In this document: one piece after another, positions 1-5,000 of the stretch
Layout of the letters: every line of letters begins with the position of its first letter
Numbering within the stretch: the first letter of the stretch is position 1
From: Candidatus Solibacter sp.
GTDB lineage: Bacteria; Acidobacteriota; Terriglobia; Bryobacterales; Bryobacteraceae
Length of the DNA stretch: 5,000 nucleotides
Direction of reading: 5' to 3'
Assembly (NCBI GenBank): GCA_017883345.1
Contig: JADGNT010000459.1
Location: 1-5,000, forward strand
Position numbers and translations under genes: made by a program
The notes under the pieces: model-generated
The model's input: only the letters and a program-made list of their open reading frames with translations
Databases searched by the model: none
What the model was told of the DNA's origin: nothing

Positions 1-268
1 CGGCGGCCAGCAGCAACTGGTAGCGGTGGCGCGCGCCGTGATCGCCCATCCCAAGCTGATTCTGGCCGACGAGCCGACCGGCAATCTGCACTCCAGCCAA
101 GGCAAGGAGATCATGGAGCTGTTCACGAAATTGAACGGCGAAGGCACCACCATCGTGCAGGTGACGCACTCGGTGGGCAATGCGGCGTACGGCAATCGGG
201 TGATCCAACTGGCCGATGGCTGGGTGGTGAGCGGCGGCAGCGACACGGGCCAGGGCGCGCTGGCGTAG
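1..268 (+). CDS. ABC transporter ATP-binding protein, LolD/MacB-like (C-terminal part only)
   Basis: This is the 3' end of an ATPase gene that begins before the window; the readable frame starts at base 2 and gives 88 residues. It opens inside the ABC signature (GGQQQ, from the usual LSGGQQQ). The Walker B strand and catalytic glutamate follow (LILADEPTGNL), then a D-loop, then the H-loop histidine in QVTHS, and a short tail ending in a TAG stop at 266-268. The Walker A and Q-loop lie outside the window. The ADEPTGNL block and the short C-terminus fit the LolD/MacB/FtsE group, whose ATPases drive lipoprotein extraction, efflux or other mechanotransmission permeases at the inner membrane. The partner permease is not visible, so the substrate cannot be named. 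The D-loop reads GNLHS where GNLDS is usual. A GTG at 26 is internal and is not the real start. The family is confident; the exact role is not. Confidence 0.93.
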   Translation, partial: GGQQQLVAVARAVIAHPKLILADEPTGNLHSSQGKEIMELFTKLNGEGTTIVQVTHSVGNAAYGNRVIQLADGWVVSGGSDTGQGALA

Positions 269-308
269 CGCAGGCTCTGCCTCGCTTGCTCGCGCGCGCC
301 TGCGCTAC
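265..308. repeat. 11-bp perfect inverted repeat between the ABC gene and the next gene
   Basis: The left arm GTAGCGCAGGC (265-275) and right arm GCCTGCGCTAC (298-308) are exact reverse complements, separated by 22 bases rich in CG and CT. The left arm includes the TAG stop of the ABC gene and the right arm runs into a TACAAT hexamer at 306-311. No T-run follows the right arm, so it is not a classical intrinsic terminator. It could be a transcript-end hairpin for the ABC gene, a regulator site, or a dispersed palindromic repeat. The sequence alone does not decide. Confidence 0.6.
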
Positions 309-311
309 AAT
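302..311 (+). promoter_or_regulatory. Possible -10 promoter element before the 167-residue gene
   Basis: GCGCTACAAT contains TACAAT (306-311), one base from the TATAAT consensus. It ends 11 bases before the ATG at 323, which would put the transcript start about 3-6 bases from the start codon. No good -35 box lies at 16-18 bp; the nearest candidate, TTGCTC at 286-291, is only 14 bp away. A similar decamer, GCGCTAAGAT, precedes the mutase operon at 2863-2872. The element overlaps the right arm of the 265-308 inverted repeat, so the match may be chance. Confidence 0.35.
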
Positions 312-322
312 GGCCCTTCGTC

Positions 323-826
323 ATGCAGGTTCTCCAAGCGGGGCAGCACAAGCTTATCTATCTCGAACTCCAGCCGGAGATGGTGGCCAGTATTGCGCGG
401 CAGGCCGGGTTCGAAACCAAGGCCAAGGATTCGCCGCGGACCATCCATCTTGATTTAAGCGCCCCGGTGCGCGAGGGCCCTTTGTTGCTCTTCGATGCCG
501 CCGATCCGGCCAACCTCGGCTGGTTCTCGCGCTGCCAATTCTACGTGGACGGGCGCACGGGAAGCATCATGCAGACGCCGATGACGCTGGCCAATAAGCG
601 CGATCGCAGCGGCAAGGCGCAGCTTCACGCCGTGCGGCTCACCATCTGCAAGGAACTCCCCGCTACCTTCCGGCTGCCCGGCAACCAGCCGCTGACCGAG
701 CAGGTGTTCTATCACCTGTTCCTGAATTTTCTGAACGCGCTGATGAAGAACGGGGTCGCGGTTTGCGGCGCGGGTTCGATCCAGCCGCTGGCGGGGCGCA
801 CGGAAACCGTAGGTTCGCGGAATTAG
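323..826 (+). CDS. Uncharacterised 167-residue protein
   Basis: I do not recognise this protein. The frame is open from a TAG at 266-268 to a TAG at 824-826, with G/C-rich third codon positions like its neighbours, which supports real coding. ATG 323 is the first usable start: no ATG, GTG or TTG lies in frame between 266 and 323. No Shine-Dalgarno sequence precedes it. The product looks soluble and mixed alpha/beta, with no signal peptide or membrane segment. Visible points are an acidic, hydrophobic stretch (LLLFDAADPANLGWFSRCQF, about residues 55-74), a basic patch (ANKRDRSGKAQ, about 89-99), a hydrophobic helix-like segment near 128-143 (VFYHLFLNFLNALMKN), and a polar C-terminus. It contains three cysteines, with no obvious metal-binding spacing. 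It follows the ABC gene on the same strand by 54 bp and converges with hicB. No function is assigned. Confidence 0.75.
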   Translation: MQVLQAGQHKLIYLELQPEMVASIARQAGFETKAKDSPRTIHLDLSAPVREGPLLLFDAADPANLGWFSRCQFYVDGRTGSIMQTPMTLANKRDRSGKAQLHAVRLTICKELPATFRLPGNQPLTEQVFYHLFLNFLNALMKNGVAVCGAGSIQPLAGRTETVGSRN

Positions 827-857
827 GGGCGCACCGTAGTGGTCATCCCACTCTGCC

Positions 858-1067
858 TCAGGCGAACAAGAGGCGGCCTTTCGGCTCCGGTATGGCACGC
901 CCGAGTTCCCGGGCCGTCTCCAGCCACTCGGTGATTACCGACTCTGCATTTGCGAGTGCTTCCTGCCGAGTGGAGCCGTCAGCGGCGCAACCGGGTAACT
1001 CCGGTACTTCCGCGATAAACGCCTGGTCTTCTTCGCTCCAGTACAGGATGATCTCGTATTTGGTCAT
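858..1067 (-). CDS. hicB: HicB-family antitoxin, short form
   Basis: This 69-residue protein is the antitoxin of a type II HicAB system; HicB proteins bind and block their cognate HicA RNase. The sequence shows the classic HicB fold. A strand with YEIILYW is followed by SEEDQAFIAEVPELPGCAADG (residues 11-31), then the EALANAESVITEWLETA helix (36-52), and the ending GRAIPEP (56-62). It stops soon after that, so it lacks the C-terminal HTH or ribbon-helix-helix DNA-binding domain of longer HicB proteins. It may therefore depend on another factor for autoregulation or not repress DNA at all (inference). ATG 1067-1065 overlaps the hicA TGA in an ATGA junction (1064-1067), and GAAAGGG just upstream serves as ribosome site. 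Together with the toxin gene upstream, the identity is strong. Confidence 0.92.
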   Translation of the reverse strand: MTKYEIILYWSEEDQAFIAEVPELPGCAADGSTRQEALANAESVITEWLETARELGRAIPEPKGRLLFA

Positions 1068-1351
1068 TGAGCCCTTTCAGCCAGTTTATACCGGACGATC
1101 ACGGCGCGGACCTGCTTAACCTGGTAAGACTTGGCAAACGAGCCGCGAGGCTGCACGTTCAGGATCTCCACCACATCCGGTCTCGTAAAGATGTGGTGAC
1201 TGCCCCTCACACGCTCGCTGAACCCAAGAGCGGCCAGAAGCGACCGCAGATCGTCGAACCGGATGTTGGAGTCCGCAGTGCCTTGAAGCACCTGCTGCAG
1301 AACTTGCTTGCGCACACTTTTGATTATCGTCGCTGCCCGCCGGCGCCGCAC
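1064..1351 (-). CDS. hicA: HicA-family toxin (mRNA interferase)
   Basis: HicA toxins are small dsRBD-like RNases that cleave mRNA through a histidine. From GTG 1351 the product has 95 residues. The core is SNIRFDDLRSLLAALGF (residues 28-44), then RGSHHIF with the expected catalytic His at 52, then a strand around VVEILNVQPRG, and a final helix KSYQVKQVRAVIVRYKL. This is the variant with a helical N-terminus (VRKQVLQQVLQGTADSN) rather than the minimal HicA. The start is uncertain. GTG 1351 has AAGGA eight bases upstream (1360-1364). GTG 1315 would give 83 residues, beginning near where related proteins usually begin, but lacks a ribosome site. ATG 1408 and TTG 1444 add residues unlike the family. 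It lies upstream of hicB with a 4-bp overlap, the usual toxin-first order, and follows the phosphohexomutase gene by 117 bp on the same strand. Confidence 0.88.
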   Translation of the reverse strand: MRRRRAATIIKSVRKQVLQQVLQGTADSNIRFDDLRSLLAALGFSERVRGSHHIFTRPDVVEILNVQPRGSFAKSYQVKQVRAVIVRYKLAERAQ

Positions 1352-1359
1352 GAACTTTT

Positions 1360-1364
1360 TCCTT
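1360..1364 (-). promoter_or_regulatory. Ribosome binding site deciding the hicA start
   Basis: On the minus strand AAGGA sits eight bases before GTG 1351-1349. It is the best Shine-Dalgarno match among the four in-frame hicA start candidates and is the reason for choosing 1351. A 6-bp hairpin (1370-1390) lies five bases upstream of it. Confidence 0.5.
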
Positions 1365-1369
1365 AGACG

Positions 1370-1390
1370 CCCGTCTGGGAAAAGGACGGG
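1370..1390 (-). other. Small hairpin in the hicA leader
   Basis: CCCGTC (1370-1375) and GACGGG (1385-1390) pair around a nine-base purine-rich loop (TGGGAAAAG on the plus strand). It lies in the 117-bp gap between the phosphohexomutase stop and hicA, directly upstream of the hicA ribosome site. No T-run follows in either direction, so a Rho-independent terminator is not supported. It could shape hicA translation or be incidental. Confidence 0.35.
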
Positions 1391-1468
1391 GCCGGAACAC
1401 GGGCTCATTGGACAAGTGGCCGCTCCCGCCAGAGCCGCGCGCAACGCCCCGCTGGCGTCATGCGCAAT

Positions 1469-2836
1469 TTATGCCACTCTTTGCGCGTGCTGCTTGGCGG
1501 CCTCCACCACGGTTTCGATTTCGCGGCGGTATTCCTCAAGCAGTTCCGCGGTGGTAGCTTCAAAGCGCATCACCAGGACGGGCTGCGTGTTGGACGCCCG
1601 CACCAAGCCCCAACCGTGCGGAAACAGCACGCGCACGCCATCCACATCCTCGGTTCGATGCCGGGCGCGCAAGACGGCGATGGCCTCGCCGACGACGGCG
1701 AACTTGAGCTCGTCCGGACAATCGAAACGGATCTCGGGCGTGACCACGGTAGCCGGCAGATCGGCCAGTTGGTGGGAGAGCGGCTGGCCGGAATCGGCCA
1801 CGATCTCCATCAGGCGGCAGGCGGAATAAAGCGCGTCGTCGAAGCCGTACCAGCGGTCGGCAAAGAAGATGTGGCCGCTCATTTCGCCGGCCAGTTCGGC
1901 ATGCGTCTCCTTCATCTTGGCCTTGATCAACGAGTGGCCGGTTTTCCACATAATGGGGTTGCCGCCGCGCGCCTTCAGATCGTCGTACATCAACTGCGAG
2001 CATTTGACTTCGCCGATGAAGGTGGCGCCCGGCTTTCGAGTGAGAATCTCCCGACCATAGATGATCATGAGTTGATCGCCCCAGATGATGGCGCCGCGAT
2101 CGTCCACCGCGCCGATGCGGTCGGTATCGCCGTCGAAGGCGATGCCGAGATCGGCCTTGGACTCGCGTACCTTTTCGATGAGCGCCTGGAGGTTCGCGGG
2201 CATCGTCGGGTCGGGATGGTGATTGGGGAATCGGCCATCCATTTCGAAGAACATTTCGGTGGTATCCACGTTCAGATTTTCCAGAATGCGGTGCATTACC
2301 GGACCGCCGGTACCGTTGCCCGCGTCGAAGACCACGCGAATGCGCCGCGGAAAGTGGAACTGCGCGGAGACTTCTCTCACGTACGGCGTCACCACGTCGG
2401 CCGTGGTCTGGGCGCCTTCGCCAGTGGCCAGGTCGCCGGTATCGATCATGCGGCGGATCTCCTGGATGGCCGCCCCATGAATGGTGGAGGCGCCGCACAC
2501 GACCTTGAAACCGTTGAACTCGGGCGGATTGTGACTGCCGGTGATCATCACCGCGCCATCGGTTTTCAGGTGGCAGACCGAATAGTAGAGCACGGGGGTG
2601 GGCACCACTCCGAGATCGATTACGTCGCAGCCGCTGGCCACCAGGCCGCGCAGCAACGCATCCCGCAATCGGGGCGAACTCAGGCGGTTGTCGCGTCCCA
2701 GGCTGATCCGCCTGCCCGCATGGCGCCGCAGGTAGGTGCCGAAGGCGCGGCCGAGTTGCGCAACATCGGGGTCCAGCAGCTCGGCGTCGGATGCGCCGCG
2801 GATGTCGTATTCCCGAAATATCGTAGGTTTGAACAT
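1469..2836 (-). CDS. Phosphomannomutase/phosphoglucomutase
   Basis: This 455-residue enzyme of the alpha-D-phosphohexomutase superfamily interconverts hexose 6-phosphate and hexose 1-phosphate (mannose and/or glucose) in the cytoplasm, feeding nucleotide-sugar synthesis for envelope polysaccharides. All four family signatures are present: the phosphoserine loop TGSHNPP with catalytic Ser101; the Mg-binding loop DGDTDR (235-240); the sugar-specificity loop GEMSGH (317-322); and the phosphate-binding loop RASNTQP (413-419). GEMSGH, rather than GEQSGH, argues for the AlgC-type PMM/PGM group over GlmM. The length matches AlgC (about 460). ATG 2836 is chosen because the protein then begins FKPTIFREYDIRG, the normal N-terminus; a longer frame back to 3094 would run through the divergent mutase gene. 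A weak GGA lies six bases before the ATG. Whether mannose or glucose is preferred cannot be read from the sequence. Confidence 0.96.
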   Translation of the reverse strand: MFKPTIFREYDIRGASDAELLDPDVAQLGRAFGTYLRRHAGRRISLGRDNRLSSPRLRDALLRGLVASGCDVIDLGVVPTPVLYYSVCHLKTDGAVMITGSHNPPEFNGFKVVCGASTIHGAAIQEIRRMIDTGDLATGEGAQTTADVVTPYVREVSAQFHFPRRIRVVFDAGNGTGGPVMHRILENLNVDTTEMFFEMDGRFPNHHPDPTMPANLQALIEKVRESKADLGIAFDGDTDRIGAVDDRGAIIWGDQLMIIYGREILTRKPGATFIGEVKCSQLMYDDLKARGGNPIMWKTGHSLIKAKMKETHAELAGEMSGHIFFADRWYGFDDALYSACRLMEIVADSGQPLSHQLADLPATVVTPEIRFDCPDELKFAVVGEAIAVLRARHRTEDVDGVRVLFPHGWGLVRASNTQPVLVMRFEATTAELLEEYRREIETVVEAAKQHAQRVA

Positions 2837-2851
2837 GTGCGTTCCGTTCTT

Positions 2852-2857
2852 AATATA
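2852..2857 (-). promoter_or_regulatory. Possible -10 element for the phosphohexomutase gene
   Basis: On the minus strand TATATT lies 15 bases before ATG 2836, inside the 54-bp gap between two divergent genes. It differs from TATAAT at one position and stands out in GC-rich DNA. No recognisable -35 hexamer is seen at 16-18 bp, so this is only a candidate. Confidence 0.3.
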
Positions 2858-2862
2858 ACGTG

Positions 2863-2872
2863 GCGCTAAGAT
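2863..2872 (+). promoter_or_regulatory. Possible -10 element for the acyl-CoA mutase operon
   Basis: GCGCTAAGAT contains TAAGAT (2867-2872), 18 bases before ATG 2891. It shares eight of ten bases with GCGCTACAAT before the gene at 323. The core also forms a short palindrome, CGCTA-AGA-TAGCG (2864-2876). No clear -35 box is present. If used, the transcript would have a leader of only about 10-13 bases. Confidence 0.3.
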
Positions 2873-2890
2873 AGCGGTAGCCGGGCACTC

Positions 2891-4477
<1,587 letters not shown>

Positions 4478-4480
4478 ACC

Positions 4481-4876
4481 ATGTCACGACCCATTCGAGT
4501 ACTGGTGGCCAAGCCCGGGCTGGACGGCCACGACCGCGGCGCCAAGGTGATCGCCCGCGCCCTCCGCGACGCCGGGATGGAAGTCATCTATACCGGGCTG
4601 CGCCAAACCCCGGAGATGATTGTCAACGCCGCGCTCCAGGAGGATGTCCAGGTGATCGGCCTGTCGATCCTTTCGGGCGCGCACAATGCGATCGTGCCAC
4701 GCGTGTTGGAACTGCTGCGCGAGAAGGAAATGACGGACGTGATGGTGATTGTCGGCGGGATTGTGCCGGACGAAGACGCCGCCGCCCTTAAGCGCCAGGG
4801 CGTTGCGGCGGTGTTCCAACCCGGCGCGTCGCTGGACGCCATTGTGACATTTATCAAGGGTGCGGTGCCGGCCTAA
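4481..4876 (+). CDS. icmB: B12-dependent acyl-CoA mutase, small (cobalamin-binding) subunit
   Basis: This 131-residue protein is a stand-alone B12-binding Rossmann-like domain that completes the mutase encoded just upstream. The base-off/His-on motif is intact: LDGHDRG with Asp15, His17 (lower cobalt ligand) and Gly20, then SIL (62-64), then VGG (91-93). Lys11 matches MCM Lys604 before the motif. The length fits IcmB-type subunits (about 136) and the separate small subunits of archaeal-type mutases. ATG 4481 follows the large-subunit TAG after three bases (ACC). No Shine-Dalgarno sequence lies at normal distance, so translation is probably coupled to the upstream gene. The small subunit carries no residue that sets acyl-CoA specificity, so its name depends on the large chain. 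No MeaB/IcmC-like GTPase chaperone follows within the window; the next 124 bp are non-coding. Confidence 0.94.
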   Translation: MSRPIRVLVAKPGLDGHDRGAKVIARALRDAGMEVIYTGLRQTPEMIVNAALQEDVQVIGLSILSGAHNAIVPRVLELLREKEMTDVMVIVGGIVPDEDAAALKRQGVAAVFQPGASLDAIVTFIKGAVPA

Positions 4877-4915
4877 GGGCTAGCGCAAGAATAACTTCGC
4901 GGCCACCGACGTGGC

Positions 4916-4932
4916 GCAGACTCTCAGTCTGC
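4916..4932. repeat. Hairpin with 7-bp stem after the mutase operon
   Basis: GCAGACT (4916-4922) and AGTCTGC (4926-4932) are perfect reverse complements around a CTC loop. It begins 39 bases after the small-subunit stop and directly abuts the next palindrome. No T-run follows. It may be part of a composite palindromic repeat or help end the mutase transcript. Confidence 0.65.
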
Positions 4933-4956
4933 CGCGTCCCGACTCCTCGGGACGCG
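4933..4956. repeat. REP-like palindrome, copy 1
   Basis: CGCGTCCCGA (4933-4942) pairs perfectly with TCGGGACGCG (4947-4956) around a CTCC loop, giving a 10-bp GC-rich stem. A short CTTT follows, so a weak terminator role is possible. The inner 22 bp recur at 4977-4998 in opposite orientation with one base changed. Confidence 0.75.
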
Positions 4957-4976
4957 CTTTGGAGCACGCCCGGCAG

Positions 4977-4998
4977 GCGTCCCGATGAGTCGGGACGC
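4977..4998. repeat. REP-like palindrome, copy 2 (inverted)
   Basis: GCGTCCCGA (4977-4985) pairs with TCGGGACGC (4990-4998) around a TGAG loop. Read on the minus strand the loop is CTCA, against CTCC in copy 1, so the two 22-bp units match at 21 of 22 bases when one is inverted. They are separated by about 20 bp. Paired inverted palindromes downstream of a gene resemble REP/BIME elements. The array may continue past the window edge. Confidence 0.75.
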
Positions 4999-5000
4999 GG

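Larger units (their letters stand above)
4877..5000. other. Non-coding tail downstream of the mutase operon
   Basis: I see no plausible gene in these 124 bases. The first 39 (to 4915) are unremarkable; the rest is taken up by three hairpins, at 4916-4932, 4933-4956 and 4977-4998. No long T-run is present. Confidence 0.6.

Noticed and set aside
838..852. AGTGG/CCACT hairpin between the convergent 167-residue gene and hicB
   Set aside because: It has only a 5-bp stem and no T-run; too weak to call a bidirectional terminator.
763..1119. 118-codon plus-strand frame across the hicB region
   Set aside because: It overlaps the convincing hicB on the other strand and the end of the 167-residue gene, and has no recognisable motif.
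1460..2869. 469-codon open frame on the plus strand opposite the phosphohexomutase gene
   Set aside because: It is a GC-rich antisense shadow: its translation is His/Gly/Ala-rich with no family motif, and the minus strand encodes a complete enzyme with all four signatures.
4933..4998. The terminal repeats as a CRISPR array
   Set aside because: There are only two copies, both strongly palindromic and in opposite orientation, with one spacer of about 20 bp and no cas gene.

Overview
The window is GC-rich, compactly coded bacterial chromosome. Codon use is strongly biased to G/C in third positions, and protein style and intergenic palindromes look like an environmental, probably acidobacterial (Bryobacter/Solibacter-like) genome. 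That lineage guess is inference from pattern; there is no rRNA or marker gene here to prove it.

Layout, left to right. (1) Positions 1-268 hold the C-terminal end of an ABC-transporter ATPase of the LolD/MacB type, reading rightwards. (2) A short gap contains an 11-bp inverted repeat that covers the ABC stop codon and a possible -10 box. (3) Positions 323-826 encode a 167-residue protein I do not recognise, with no Shine-Dalgarno site and possibly a nearly leaderless mRNA. (4) Convergent to it, on the minus strand, lies a HicA/HicB toxin-antitoxin pair (about 1351-858) with an ATGA stop/start overlap. (5) Further upstream on the minus strand is a complete phosphomannomutase/phosphoglucomutase (2836-1469). 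(6) Divergent from it, across a 54-bp gap, is a two-gene operon on the plus strand: the large (2891-4477) and small (4481-4876) subunits of a coenzyme-B12-dependent acyl-CoA mutase. (7) The last 124 bp are non-coding and contain three hairpins, two of which are near-identical palindromes in opposite orientation.

The main functional unit is the B12 mutase. The large chain holds the substrate barrel and the small chain holds the cobalamin-binding fold, so together they form one holoenzyme. By overall similarity it would be called methylmalonyl-CoA mutase. However, the two residues that in that enzyme bind the substrate carboxylate (Tyr89 and Arg207 in the Propionibacterium enzyme) align with Phe54 and Gln172 here. 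That is the isobutyryl-CoA mutase signature, so carbon-skeleton rearrangement of a non-carboxylated acyl-CoA (isobutyryl/n-butyryl-CoA or a relative) is more likely. No G-protein chaperone (MeaB/IcmC type) is in view.

The phosphohexomutase supplies sugar-1-phosphates for envelope or exopolysaccharide precursors and has no evident metabolic link to the mutase. The hicAB pair is an ordinary accessory module. I found no CRISPR array, tRNA, rRNA, transposase or phage gene, and no clearly new multi-gene system. The best leads are the mutase specificity, the terminal palindrome pair and the unrecognised 167-residue protein.
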